Shown: piece by piece, positions 36,808-46,767 of the stretch
Position numbering within the stretch: the first letter of the stretch is position 1
How the letters are laid out: the number at the start of each line of letters is the position of its first letter
From: Planctomycetota bacterium
GTDB lineage: Bacteria > Planctomycetota > Planctomycetia > Pirellulales > Pirellulaceae
Assembly: GCA_016872725.1 (NCBI GenBank)
Contig: VGZC01000033.1
Location: forward strand, 1-64,000
Direction: 5' to 3'
DNA length: 64,000 nucleotides
Program-made: the position numbers and the translations under genes
Notes under the pieces: generated by a model
Told to the model about the DNA's origin: nothing
What the model saw: only the letters and a program-made list of their open reading frames with translations
Databases searched by the model: none

Positions 36808-37785
36808 TCAGTCCGCCGCGAACGCTTCGTAATGCCGAACGGCTTCGGCATCGGTCATCCCCGGCGCGATGATCCAACGGCACCGCGCGTCCGCCGATTC
36901 ACGGGCGCTCAGATCGCGACCGAACAGCGACAAATAGAGCGAACGATATCCGGGCGCGCCGGGCGTCGCCGGGTTCCACGGACAGGAAACGGCGAAACAA
37001 TCGCCGGGCCTCGCCATCAGCAGGGCCGCGAGGCCGCTCGACGTATCGCGCCGCAGGGCGAGCGGCGCGGCGGCCGCGCGCCCCAGATCCCAATCCACGG
37101 GGCTCGGCCCGATCGACCAGCGGCCGTCCCGAATGCGCGCGGCGGCGCCGTCGCCGATCGGGAACATGACGTACTGGCCTTTCGATTCGACGGGGCGGTC
37201 GGCCCGTTCAAAACGAATCGCGCCTCGCTCGTCGCGCGCGGCGACCGACGCGACGAAGGACTCGGTGAGATACGACGAAACGAATAGCTCGAATTGCGGC
37301 ATGTCGACGCGCGGCGTCACCGTCAGTTCGAGGTCGATCGTGCGCGACGCGATCCAACGGTAGACGCCGGTGATCGCGACCGGATGTTCGTCGGCGGCCG
37401 GCCATCGGCATTCGACCGATCCGTCGTTCCGCAGCCGAGTCTCGGTCGGCCAGTCGCGCGCCGCGTCGCCGTAACGCCGATTCGTCGAGAAGACGCGATA
37501 CGGGCTCAAGAGGCCCGGCGGATGGACGATCGAACGCCCGGTCGTCGCATCGACCAGCGGATAGATGCCCTGGTAGGCGCCGTCGACCTTGAGCACGCCG
37601 CGCATCGCGCCCGTGTCGAACGCATAAAGCCCGCGTTCCGATGATCGGAACGCGAGCGAAGGGGGCTCGCCCAGCGCCGCCACGGGAACGACCAACCACG
37701 CGAACGCCGCCGCGCGCATCGCGATGCGCGGACGAGTCCACTTACCGATCGCAAACCCAAACCAAGAAATCCGGCGCCGTTCCAT
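36808..37785 (-). CDS. Exported protein of unknown function
   Basis: A 325-residue protein with an N-terminal membrane or signal segment (MRAAAFAWLVVPVAALGEPP) and a beta-rich body containing VYRWIASRTIDLELTVTPR and FVSSYLTESFVASV. Planctomycete proteins of this kind lie near carbohydrate genes, but I cannot name a family. A GGAG five bases before the ATG at 37785 supports the start; a very long extension of the frame toward 40161 is antisense to the GH32 gene and is rejected. It is divergent from the GH32 gene and may share its control region. Confidence 0.7.
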   Translation of the reverse strand: MERRRISWFGFAIGKWTRPRIAMRAAAFAWLVVPVAALGEPPSLAFRSSERGLYAFDTGAMRGVLKVDGAYQGIYPLVDATTGRSIVHPPGLLSPYRVFSTNRRYGDAARDWPTETRLRNDGSVECRWPAADEHPVAITGVYRWIASRTIDLELTVTPRVDMPQFELFVSSYLTESFVASVAARDERGAIRFERADRPVESKGQYVMFPIGDGAAARIRDGRWSIGPSPVDWDLGRAAAAPLALRRDTSSGLAALLMARPGDCFAVSCPWNPATPGAPGYRSLYLSLFGRDLSARESADARCRWIIAPGMTDAEAVRHYEAFAAD

Positions 37786-37815
37786 GTCGACTCCATCGCG
37801 GAATGACCGTGCGGA

Positions 37816-37844
37816 TTGTCGCTCGTGGGCAGTATTGCTACACT
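37816..37844 (+). promoter_or_regulatory. Promoter of the GH32-like gene
   Basis: TTGTCG at 37816-37821, a 17-base spacer and TACACT at 37839-37844. The leader to the ATG at 37966 would be about 115 bases. A TTG start proposed at 37816 is this -35 box. Confidence 0.62.
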
Positions 37845-37965
37845 CGCGAATGATTGTCCAGTGCGCCGGTGCGGAATGCGACGGTCGAATCCCGCGTCGC
37901 CCTCGGCCGGGGGCCGCTCGATGACCCCCATCGCAACTTCGTGGACTCGTGGGGAGCCGATCGCC

Positions 37966-40125
37966 ATGCGAAGAACGCCAAGCGGAATGCGTCTTCTGGT
38001 CGCCGTATTCGCGGCGCTTGCGATCGCGACGGAAACGCCCGTTCGGTCGATCGAACCTGGGACGGTCGTCGGTCCCGCCCTGGGACGGAGCGCGGATACC
38101 GCGGAGTCCAGCGCGCGGGTCGAGCCGGAGGACAAGCCGGTCGGCGACAAGACGCTTGTCGTGTGGGTGGCGCTTGGCCGCCTCGATCAGCGGGGCGGGA
38201 GCGCGCTGACGCTCGAGGATCCCCGCGATCGGTTCGACGCGATCGTGTTTGGGGAACTCGCTCCACGCAAATGGATGGCGGGCAGCGACGGGTTCACACG
38301 CACGCAGCGCGACCAGAGCGCGGCCGCCGAGGAAACCGAGCAAGCTGGCGCGCTCACGCAGATGGCGGCCGTCCATCAGGGACGCGACATCACGCTGTTC
38401 CGCGACGGACGCGAGTATGCCAAGCACACCATCGCCGGACAACCGATCGAGTTCGGACCGCGAAGCGTCGTCGTGATCGGAAAACGCCACCGCCGCGCGG
38501 GTGAACCGTGTTTCCTCGAGGGTTCCGTCGATGACGCGCGCGTGTACGACCGAGCCTTGGCTCCGAGCGAACTCGCCGCGCTGCGGCCCAACGCGGCATC
38601 GGGACCGAACGACCGGCCATGGGCCTGGTGGACGTTCGATGACGGCGAGGCGAAAGAGCGGACGGGCCGGTTCCTCCTTTCGCAGCTCTCCGGCGGCGCT
38701 CGAATCGAAAACGGGAAGTTGGTCCTCGACGGCGTCGACGGAACCCTGATCGCCAAATCGGGGCGCCCGATCGCGATCGTCGATGAGACGCCGAGCCGGC
38801 CGGATCCCGTACCCGCCGATTGGCTCACCTTCCACCTCGCGCATCCCGGTCCGGGCCAGGCGATGCCCGGCGATCCGAACTGCGCGTTCTATTGGAACGG
38901 CCGGTACCACCTGCACTATATCTACGCCAATCAGGACGGGTTTGTGTTCGCGCATGTGTCGAGCGCCGACATGCTGCATTGGAAGTGGCATCCAACGACG
39001 TTGACGCCCGTTCGGACCGAACACGGCATGTTCAGCGGAACCGGTTTTCTGACCAAGGATGGAAAGCCCGCGATCATCTACCACGGCCAGGGCTCGGGCC
39101 GGAATCAGATCGCGATCGCCGAGGACGATGCGCTGGAACGGTGGAGTCCGCCGATGGCGCTCGAACCGCGCATCGCGCCGGGCCAGGACGCCTCGAAGAT
39201 CGCGCATTGGGACCCCGATGCGTGGTGGGACGGAACGGCGTATTACGCGCTGTCGGGCGGTTCTCCGGGAAGCGGAAAACCGCCGACCCTGTTCAAGTCG
39301 GGCGACCTGCGATCGTGGGATTACCTCGGCCTGTTCCTCACGCGCGACATGCCCGACGTGCAGCCCGACGAGGATATCTCGTGTCCGAATTTTTTTCGGA
39401 TCGGCGATACGTGGATGCTGCTTTGCATCAGCCACAACAAGGGCTGCCGCTATTATCTGGGTGACTGGAAGGATGAACGGTTTACTCCCCGGTTCCACGC
39501 GCGCATGAATTGGAGGGCCTGGGATTGCTTCGCGCCCGAGAGTGTCTTGACTCCGGACGGGCGCCGAGTCATGTGGGCGTGGTGCAATCTGGGAACTCCT
39601 CAAACGGGAATCCAGTCGCTGCCGCGCGAGCTGAGCCTTCCGGAGGACGGCGTTTTGCGCATCCGACCGCTCCGCGAGCTCGAATCGCTGCGCGAGGACG
39701 AAGCGGTCTCGGAGCGGATTGCCTTGAAGGACGGCGCGGCGCATCGTCTGGATGGACTCGCGGGAGACGCGGTGGAATTGCGATTCGCGGTGGAGCTCGC
39801 GAAGGCGTCGGAGTTTCGTTTGGACGTGCGATGCGGCCATGGCGGCGATGGAGGCATTCCGGTCGTCATCGATCGCGGGAACGGAACGCTTTCGCTGGGC
39901 GAATCGCGAGCTCCGTTCGCGTTGAAGGACGGCGAACCGCTCGAACTCCGCGTATTCCTCGACAAAAACGTCATTGAGGTTTTCGCCAACGATCGGCAGG
40001 CGATCGTCGCATCGCATCCGATGACCCTGGACCACGGCCATGTCCGGGCCATCGTCCGAGGTGGCGACGCGGTGATTCGCGAGTTGCGTTCCTGGCGCAT
40101 GCGATCGACCTACGCGACCCGATGA
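37966..40125 (+). CDS. Exported GH32-like glycosidase with N-terminal LamG domain
   Basis: A 719-residue protein with a signal peptide, a LamG/concanavalin domain (ending LEGSVDDARVYDRALAPSEL near residue 200) and a five-blade GH32 propeller with a C-terminal sandwich. The nucleophile is Asp303 in GDPNCAFYWNGRYHLHY, and the transition-state Asp is in HWDPDAWW near residue 416. The general acid/base is normally Glu in a Glu-Cys pair; here the sequence is DEDISCPNFF (Cys473), so Ser stands before Cys. Activity on fructans or sucrose is therefore uncertain. The ATG at 37966 follows GGGGAG. The next gene starts 68 bases on and may be co-transcribed. Confidence 0.85.
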   Translation: MRRTPSGMRLLVAVFAALAIATETPVRSIEPGTVVGPALGRSADTAESSARVEPEDKPVGDKTLVVWVALGRLDQRGGSALTLEDPRDRFDAIVFGELAPRKWMAGSDGFTRTQRDQSAAAEETEQAGALTQMAAVHQGRDITLFRDGREYAKHTIAGQPIEFGPRSVVVIGKRHRRAGEPCFLEGSVDDARVYDRALAPSELAALRPNAASGPNDRPWAWWTFDDGEAKERTGRFLLSQLSGGARIENGKLVLDGVDGTLIAKSGRPIAIVDETPSRPDPVPADWLTFHLAHPGPGQAMPGDPNCAFYWNGRYHLHYIYANQDGFVFAHVSSADMLHWKWHPTTLTPVRTEHGMFSGTGFLTKDGKPAIIYHGQGSGRNQIAIAEDDALERWSPPMALEPRIAPGQDASKIAHWDPDAWWDGTAYYALSGGSPGSGKPPTLFKSGDLRSWDYLGLFLTRDMPDVQPDEDISCPNFFRIGDTWMLLCISHNKGCRYYLGDWKDERFTPRFHARMNWRAWDCFAPESVLTPDGRRVMWAWCNLGTPQTGIQSLPRELSLPEDGVLRIRPLRELESLREDEAVSERIALKDGAAHRLDGLAGDAVELRFAVELAKASEFRLDVRCGHGGDGGIPVVIDRGNGTLSLGESRAPFALKDGEPLELRVFLDKNVIEVFANDRQAIVASHPMTLDHGHVRAIVRGGDAVIRELRSWRMRSTYATR

Positions 40126-40193
40126 CGATCCGATTGCCTTTGCGTTGGGGCCAAGCCACAATGATCGTGTCGACAGTCAAAGGAAGGCCCGTC

Positions 40194-43100
40194 ATGGTCC
40201 ATCTCGGTCGGTCCGCGCGTGTCGCTCGTCTGGTTCGGATCGTGTCCGTCGCCGCGCTCAACGTCGCGTGGCTGGCCGCGGCGGTGGCCGCCGAAGATCC
40301 CTCGGTCGCGCATGAGGTCCATCTTGGGGATCCGGCGCTCCGTGGATCGCTGCGCCATCAACAGCAATGGGGCGACTTCGGCATCGATGCGGCGGCGGCC
40401 GCCACGGGGAACAAGGGCCTTCCTCTGAAGATCGCCGACCGGACGTTCGAACGGGGACTCGGGCATCACGCGCAAGGCGAAATCACCGTCGCGTTGAACG
40501 GGCGGTACGTCGAGTTCCGGACTTGGATCGGCGTCCAGTGGATGGGGGGCGGCAAGGGCAGCGTTCGGTTCCGCGTCGATGTCGACGGCACGCCCGTGTT
40601 CGAGAGCGAAACGATGTCGGACAGCGATCCGGCGCGCGAGGCGCGCGTTCCGATCGCGGGCGCCCGGGAAATGCGTCTGGTCGCCCTCGATTGCGGCGAC
40701 GGAATTTCCTGCGACATGGCGAACTGGGCCGAAGCGAGGCTGGTGCGCGATCCCGCGGCGCCGTACTTCGACAATCCCGCCGCGACGCTGTCCGGCGCGC
40801 CTGCGCCGCCGGCCGGCGCGTCGGTCGCCGACTTCGCGCTGATCGCGGCCGACACGGGCCCCCAGATCGCCGTGATGGAATCGATCGCCGCATTCACGGC
40901 CGACGTGCGCCCCGGCGAGGATGTCCGCGTCGTAGTGCCCGCGCGCCAATGCGCGACGCCGTTCCGGGTCGACGCGCGGGTCTCGCTCGCATTCGGCTCC
41001 GCCGCCGATGTGACGCTCCGCGTCGGCGACCAGACCGTGACGCGCGCGTTGCGACAAGGCGAAACGGCGACGGTTCGCTGCGAATCGCCCGGCGCCGAGG
41101 CGTGCGACATCGAGCTGATCACGCGCGGGGTCGAGAACGAGGCGGCCGTACGGTGGAGCGAGCTCACGTTCACGCGCAAGGACCACCCTGCGATCCCCGT
41201 GCCCCTTGGTTGGAATAAGGAGGAAATCCGATTCCCCGCGCGCGAGTTGCCCGCCCTGCGGCCCGCGATCGAGTCGGCGCTGGTCGAATGGGATTGGCGC
41301 ATGCAGGACGGCATCGGGACCGCCCGCGAAGCTCGAAGTTGGCCGCAAGCGATCGAGACGATTCTCGATCAAGGCGACAAGCTGCTCGGAAGCCTCGCCG
41401 CCGCGGGATCTCCGCACGACGCAATCGGACGCGACTGGAACGCGCTGCGCGAGGAATGGCGATCGCGTTCCGGCGAGGGCACGGTCGACGACGCGCGATG
41501 GGAGGATCTCTGGCGGAGAACCCGATGGACGAAGCGGCGCATGGCGTTCGGGCATCCGCTTGCCCAGGTCGGACCGATCGCGTTCGTCAAACAGGTTCCC
41601 GGCAACTTCAGCCACCAACTCACGCAGTACTTCGGAATGTGCGCGCGGCCGGGCGGCGGCCTGTTCGTGCTCGACGCGCCCGGGCGTTCCATGCAATGCC
41701 GACGGCTTGGAGAACTGCCGCCGGGAAGTTATCAGCAGCCCGATGTTTCCTGGGACGGTAAGCGAATCCTCTTCGCGTATTGCGAAACCGATTCGGCGCC
41801 GGCCGACCGTGTTTCGCGGCAGGACCGCAAATACCATATCCACGAAATCTCCGCGGATGGAACCGGCTTGAGACGACTGACCGACGGACCGCACGACGAT
41901 TTCTCGCCGCGCTACCTGCCGGACGGGAAGATCCTGTTCATTTCGACGCGGCGCGGCGGATTCCATCGATGCGGCGCGGGGCCGTGTCCCGTCTATACGA
42001 TGGCCACGGCCGACGCCGACGGCTCGAACGTCCGCGTGATTTCGTTCCACGAGACGCACGAATGGGATCCCGCCGTTCTTCATGACGGGCGGATCGTCTA
42101 TACGCGGTGGGACTACGTCGACCGAAACGCCGTTCATTACCAGCATCTATGGACCGCTCGGCCCGATGGGAGCGACGTGCGGTCGTTCTACGGCAACAAC
42201 ACGTTCAATCCCGTCGGTATCTGGGAATCGCGGCCCGTTCCCGGTTCGCACCGGGTGATGGCGACCGCGGCGGCCCACCATGCCATGACGGCCGGATCGA
42301 TCATCCTGCTCGATGTTTCCCGCGGCATCGACGGGCTCGACGCCATTACCCGATTGACGCCCGACGCGCTGTTTCCCGAGAGCGAGTCGCCCGTTCAGAA
42401 CTGGCACGCGCCCGTCGGCGTGACGTCGCGGCCCGACCCGCCGGAAGCCGAGCGGCGATGGCCTGGCCACTGCTACCGGAGTCCGTTCCCCCTTTCGGAA
42501 ACCCATTTCCTCGCCGCCTACAGTTTCGCTCCGCTGGTCGGCGAGCCGCTCGCCAACGAGCCGAACATGTTCGGTGTTTACCTCGTGGACACATTCGGCA
42601 ACAAGGAGCTGATCTATCGCGACCTGAACATCGCGAGCTTGTGGCCGATTCCTTTGCGGCCCACGCCCGCGCCGCCCGCTCTGGCCTCGCTGCTCGACGC
42701 GTCCACACCCGACGAAGGGACGTTCTTTGTGCAGAACGTCTACGAGAGCTGGCCGAAACTGCCGATCAACACGCCGATCAAGAGCCTGCGCATTGTCCAG
42801 GTCCTTCCCAAGACGACACCCAACGCGAATAGCCCGCGCGTCGGATTGGCCAACGCGTCGCCCGGAAAACAGGTACTGGGCACGGTGCCCGTGGAACCGG
42901 ACGGCTCGGCCTACTTCCGGGCGCCGTCCGGAATTCCCCTTTCATTCCAGGTCCTCGACGATCGAGGCATGGCCGTGCAGACGATGCGCAGCTTGACGTA
43001 CCTGCAACCAGGCGAGCAATCGAGTTGCATCGGATGTCACGAATACCGAAACACGGTGCCTCTCGCGCGGGTCGCGCCCCTCGCGCGCGACCGTCCGCCG

Positions 43101-43538
43101 TCGGTCATCAAGGAAGGTCCGGACGGATCGAAACCGTTGAGCTATCCGTTGCTGGTGCAGCCGGTGCTGGACAAACACTGCGTCGAGTGCCACAGCGGTT
43201 CGGAGGCGGCGGGCAAAGTCGTCCTGACGGGAACGCCCGAGGGTGAGTTCACCACGTCGTATCATGCGCTGGCCCCGCGCGTCGCCTTTTCCCAGTGGAG
43301 CGGTTCGCCCCAATCGAACGGGGAACCGCTCACGCGCCCCGATCGGTTCGGGGCGCGGGCGAGCCCGCTCATGAAGATGTTGCTCGACGGGCACGAGGGC
43401 GTTGAATTGTCGCCCGACGATTTCGAACGGCTCGCGACCTGGATGGATGCGAACGCCCTTTTTTACGGCACGTTCGACGTCGAGGACCAGAAACGCCAAC
43501 AGGCCGGTCAACGGATCGCAGGCCCGGCCCTCGAATAA
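40194..43538 (+). CDS. HzsA-related dihaem protein with NPCBM and PD40 propeller domains
   Basis: An 1114-residue exported protein. The signal peptide is at about 1-32. An NPCBM/NEW2-like sugar-binding domain follows (FERGLGHHAQGEITVALNG), then a spacer with PD40 propeller blades (YQQPDVSWDGKRILFAY, HDDFSPRYLPDGKILFIS). The C-terminal third has two haem sites, CIGCH (Cys945) and CVECH (Cys996). This layout matches a planctomycete group related to the alpha subunit of hydrazine synthase but present in bacteria without anammox. No other hydrazine gene is here, so a sugar or extracellular-redox role is more likely. AAGGAAGG lies before the ATG. Confidence 0.8.
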   Translation: MVHLGRSARVARLVRIVSVAALNVAWLAAAVAAEDPSVAHEVHLGDPALRGSLRHQQQWGDFGIDAAAAATGNKGLPLKIADRTFERGLGHHAQGEITVALNGRYVEFRTWIGVQWMGGGKGSVRFRVDVDGTPVFESETMSDSDPAREARVPIAGAREMRLVALDCGDGISCDMANWAEARLVRDPAAPYFDNPAATLSGAPAPPAGASVADFALIAADTGPQIAVMESIAAFTADVRPGEDVRVVVPARQCATPFRVDARVSLAFGSAADVTLRVGDQTVTRALRQGETATVRCESPGAEACDIELITRGVENEAAVRWSELTFTRKDHPAIPVPLGWNKEEIRFPARELPALRPAIESALVEWDWRMQDGIGTAREARSWPQAIETILDQGDKLLGSLAAAGSPHDAIGRDWNALREEWRSRSGEGTVDDARWEDLWRRTRWTKRRMAFGHPLAQVGPIAFVKQVPGNFSHQLTQYFGMCARPGGGLFVLDAPGRSMQCRRLGELPPGSYQQPDVSWDGKRILFAYCETDSAPADRVSRQDRKYHIHEISADGTGLRRLTDGPHDDFSPRYLPDGKILFISTRRGGFHRCGAGPCPVYTMATADADGSNVRVISFHETHEWDPAVLHDGRIVYTRWDYVDRNAVHYQHLWTARPDGSDVRSFYGNNTFNPVGIWESRPVPGSHRVMATAAAHHAMTAGSIILLDVSRGIDGLDAITRLTPDALFPESESPVQNWHAPVGVTSRPDPPEAERRWPGHCYRSPFPLSETHFLAAYSFAPLVGEPLANEPNMFGVYLVDTFGNKELIYRDLNIASLWPIPLRPTPAPPALASLLDASTPDEGTFFVQNVYESWPKLPINTPIKSLRIVQVLPKTTPNANSPRVGLANASPGKQVLGTVPVEPDGSAYFRAPSGIPLSFQVLDDRGMAVQTMRSLTYLQPGEQSSCIGCHEYRNTVPLARVAPLARDRPPSVIKEGPDGSKPLSYPLLVQPVLDKHCVECHSGSEAAGKVVLTGTPEGEFTTSYHALAPRVAFSQWSGSPQSNGEPLTRPDRFGARASPLMKMLLDGHEGVELSPDDFERLATWMDANALFYGTFDVEDQKRQQAGQRIAGPALE

Positions 43539-43787
43539 CCGCCTCGAATCGCGGGCATCGACCCGGGGCGGCGCCGCCGCTTGCAGAGACTCGCGTCGAC
43601 TTCCCCCGGGTCTTGAAGCGAAAAGACCGCCTCGTGAACGCCCGACTTGGCCCGTCGTTCCATCCTGCCGCGGACAGGCTGGACCTTGGGCGTTCCGCGA
43701 AATAGACTCGCGGGGAAGCCGAACCGGCGCGCCGGCGTCGTCGCGCTTGTCCGTTCTTGTTGCACGATTTTTTTCGGGCGGCCATCC

Positions 43788-46745
43788 ATGAAAATCGGAC
43801 CGGGGTTCGATCGCGGAGCCGGCGCGCGTTGCGCGGCGGGAGCCCTGGTGATCGGTCTGTGCGGGAGCCTTGCGACGGCCGACGATTCGTTTCCGGTCGT
43901 CAAGCGCCGCCCCCCCTGGACGGCGTCGCGCATCACCGGGACGCCCGAACGGCCTCTGCCGTATTCGGTCGAACGGGTCTTCACGAAGCTGACGTTCGAT
44001 CAGTGCGTGGACGCCGCCCATGAGCCGCTGTCGGATCGGTGGTTTGTCGTCGAACAGTACGGAAAAATCGTGTCGTTTCCCAATCGGCCCGACGCCGATC
44101 GAGCGGATCTGGTGATCGATTTCGCCAAGGCGATCCCCGGCACGAAACAGGTCTATGCGCTCGCGTTCCACCCCGATGTCCGCGGCAACCGTTATTGCTA
44201 TGTGTGCTATATCCTCGCCGACAACCTCGCCGACGGTACCCATGTCTCGCGTTTCACGCTCACCGATGGCGACGCGCCCACGATCGATCCGTCCTCCGAA
44301 TTGCCGCTCATCACATGGCTCTCGGGCGGTCACAACGGGTGTTGTTTGAAGTTCGGGCCCGATGGATGCCTCTACATTTCGACGGGTGACGGCGTCGGGC
44401 CCAATCCTCCCGATACCTTGCGGACCGGTCAGGACGTATCGGACCTGCTCGCCTCGATTCTCCGGATCGATGTCGATCGGCGCGACAAGGACCGCAACTA
44501 CACCGTCCCGCGCGACAATCCGTTCGTCGACACGGCCGGCGCGCGGCCCGAAATCTGGGCTTACGGGTTCCGCAATCCGTGGCGCATGAGCTTCGACCGC
44601 GCGACGGGCGATTTGTGGGTCGGAGACGTCGGATGGGAGATTTGGGAGCTGATGTACCGCGTCGAGCGAGGCGGGAACTACGGGTGGTCGATCATGGAGG
44701 GGCGGCAGCCGAACAACCCGCAGTGGCCGCGAGGCCCCACCCCCATCCTGCCTCCCACCATCGATCACCCGCACTCCGAATCGTCGTCGATCACGGACGG
44801 CCTGACGTATGCCGGATCCCGAATTCCCGAACTGCGGGACCATCATGTCTACGGCGACTACGACACGGGCATCCTATGGGCGTTTCGATACGAGGACGGC
44901 CGGGTCGTCAACCACCACCGCTTGGCCGACACGACGCTGCGGATCGTCGGATTCGCCGACGACGATCGGGGCGAGTTCGTGATCCTCGATCATACGGCCG
45001 GAATGTTGTATCGGCTCGTACCCAATCCCAAACGCGAATCGAGCGGCGCGTTTCCCCGCCTCTTGAGTGAAACGGGCCTTTTTCAATCGGTGGCCGACCA
45101 GGCGCCGGCGCCCGGTGTCGTGCCGTATCGGATCAACGTCGAGGGGTGGTTCGACCATGCGTCCTCGGAACGCTGGGCCGCCCTGCCGGGTTCCGAGTCG
45201 ATTCGCATGGTGGACGGTCGGCGCGTCTACCCGATCGACAGCGTTCTGGCCAAGACGCTCTCGCTGGACGTGGAGGTCGGCAATCGGGCGAGTCGGCGCC
45301 GCATCGAAACGCGGATCCTGCATTGGGACGGCGAGGAATGGAGGACCTACAGCTATGGGTGGAACGCCGAGCAGACCGATGCGGAACTCGTCGACGCGCG
45401 CGGCGACGAGAAGACGATCCGTGTTCCGGATGCGGACGCGCCGGGCGGCTCGCGCTCGCAAACATGGCGTTTCCCGGGACGCGTGGAATGCCAGCGATGC
45501 CACAACAAATGGTCGGGGCCTCCGCTCGCGTTCGATCCGCCGCAGCTCCATGCGCGCGACCGCGACGCGCCCGGCACATCGCAGTTGGAGACGTTCGTCG
45601 CGCGCGGCCTTTTCGAGGCCCCGCCGGGAGACAATGGCGCCGTCGCGCTCGTCGATCCGCGCGATCCGCGATTCGACTTGGATCGGCGAGCCCGTTCGTA
45701 CCTGCACGTGAACTGTTCGCATTGCCATCGCATGCATGCCGGAAGCGGCGTGCTCGCGCAGATGCCGTTCGATGTGCCCCTTCCCAAGACCGACATGGTT
45801 GACATCGCGCCGTCCAAGGGCGCGTTCGGACTGCCGGGCGCCGCGATCATCGCGCCGGGAGATCCGGCGAGGTCCGTGCTCTGCTACCGCATGGCCAAAC
45901 TGGGCGGCGGACGCATGCCGCATATCGGTTCGACGGAGGTCGATACGGAGGGCGTGCGACTGATCTGGGACTGGATCCTCGCCATGCCCGACGCCTCCCA
46001 AGGCCGTACCGACATGACGACCCGAAGCCGGGAGACGCGCGAGCGAGTCAACAGCGATTTGGGGGCGCTTGCGGCGGCGGGCGACGGTGAGCGGGCGGCG
46101 CCCATTCTCGATCGATTGCTCGCATCGACCACCGGAGCGTTGACGGTGGCGATGGCCGTTGAGCGCCGAGCGATCTCGACAGCGCTCCGCGAAGCGGCGA
46201 TCCGGAAAGGCGCGGCCCACACCGAACCGGCCGTCCGCGACCTGTTTGAGCCGTATCTCCCTGCCGATCAGCGCGTCCAGAGGTTGGGCACCGCGATCCG
46301 TTCCGATCGCATCCTCGCCATGACCGGGGACGCCTCGAAAGGGCGCCGAGTCTTCTTCGAGACCACCGGAGGACAATGCGCGAATTGCCATCGCGTCGGA
46401 AACGAAGGTCAGGACGTCGGCCCCGATCTGAGCGCGATCGGCGGGAAACTCGATCGAAGGCAATTGCTCGATAGCATCCTCGAACCGTCGAAGGCGATCG
46501 ATCCCGCGTACCTCGCCTACGTCGCCGAACTCTCCGATGGCCGAATCGTGACGGGGCGCCTTGTATCGAAGGATGAACGGGAAGTCGTCCTCAAGACGGC
46601 TCGCAACGAGGAACTTCGCTTCCCAAGCGGGCAAGTCGACCAAATCACCGCTCAGGTCCAGTCGTTGATGCCCGAGTTGCTCCTTCGCGACCTGACGGCC
46701 GAACAGGTCGCCGACCTGCTCGCGTTCCTCGGCACGCTTCGATAG
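43788..46745 (+). CDS. PQQ-type sugar dehydrogenase fused to c-type haem domains
   Basis: A 985-residue exported protein. Residues 1-32 form a signal peptide. The beta-propeller (about 60-430) is of the soluble aldose dehydrogenase type: GGHNGCCLKFGPDGCLYISTGDG, EIWAYGFRNPWRMSFDRATG and GDVGWEIWELMYRVERGGNYGW. Haem sites follow at Cys568 (CQRCH), Cys643 (CSHCH) and Cys864 (CANCH); the last sits in a PVC-type cytochrome domain (GPDLSAIGGKLDRRQLLDSILEPSKAI). Sugar or alcohol oxidation with electrons passed along the haems is the likely role; whether PQQ is bound cannot be decided from motifs. It lies 249 bases after the HzsA-related gene. Confidence 0.88.
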   Translation: MKIGPGFDRGAGARCAAGALVIGLCGSLATADDSFPVVKRRPPWTASRITGTPERPLPYSVERVFTKLTFDQCVDAAHEPLSDRWFVVEQYGKIVSFPNRPDADRADLVIDFAKAIPGTKQVYALAFHPDVRGNRYCYVCYILADNLADGTHVSRFTLTDGDAPTIDPSSELPLITWLSGGHNGCCLKFGPDGCLYISTGDGVGPNPPDTLRTGQDVSDLLASILRIDVDRRDKDRNYTVPRDNPFVDTAGARPEIWAYGFRNPWRMSFDRATGDLWVGDVGWEIWELMYRVERGGNYGWSIMEGRQPNNPQWPRGPTPILPPTIDHPHSESSSITDGLTYAGSRIPELRDHHVYGDYDTGILWAFRYEDGRVVNHHRLADTTLRIVGFADDDRGEFVILDHTAGMLYRLVPNPKRESSGAFPRLLSETGLFQSVADQAPAPGVVPYRINVEGWFDHASSERWAALPGSESIRMVDGRRVYPIDSVLAKTLSLDVEVGNRASRRRIETRILHWDGEEWRTYSYGWNAEQTDAELVDARGDEKTIRVPDADAPGGSRSQTWRFPGRVECQRCHNKWSGPPLAFDPPQLHARDRDAPGTSQLETFVARGLFEAPPGDNGAVALVDPRDPRFDLDRRARSYLHVNCSHCHRMHAGSGVLAQMPFDVPLPKTDMVDIAPSKGAFGLPGAAIIAPGDPARSVLCYRMAKLGGGRMPHIGSTEVDTEGVRLIWDWILAMPDASQGRTDMTTRSRETRERVNSDLGALAAAGDGERAAPILDRLLASTTGALTVAMAVERRAISTALREAAIRKGAAHTEPAVRDLFEPYLPADQRVQRLGTAIRSDRILAMTGDASKGRRVFFETTGGQCANCHRVGNEGQDVGPDLSAIGGKLDRRQLLDSILEPSKAIDPAYLAYVAELSDGRIVTGRLVSKDEREVVLKTARNEELRFPSGQVDQITAQVQSLMPELLLRDLTAEQVADLLAFLGTLR

Positions 46746-46767
46746 CGCGTGAACCCGCGCGAAAGGC

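Noticed and set aside
37816-37965. TTG at 37816 as start of the GH32-like gene
   Set aside because: It is the -35 box of a promoter; ATG 37966 has a ribosome site and a signal peptide.
37786-40161. Very long N-terminal extension of the minus-strand gene ending at 36808
   Set aside because: It is antisense to the GH32-like gene and has no signal at its start, while ATG 37785 is followed by a signal segment and preceded by GGAG.
40194-43538. Evidence for anammox hydrazine synthesis
   Set aside because: Only a HzsA-related layout is present; no hzsB, hzsC, hydrazine dehydrogenase or related cluster is seen, and the neighbours are carbohydrate genes.
40110-46643. Three long minus-strand frames opposite the HzsA-related and dehydrogenase genes
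   Set aside because: The plus-strand proteins have clear domains and haem motifs; the opposite frames are Arg-rich without any motif.
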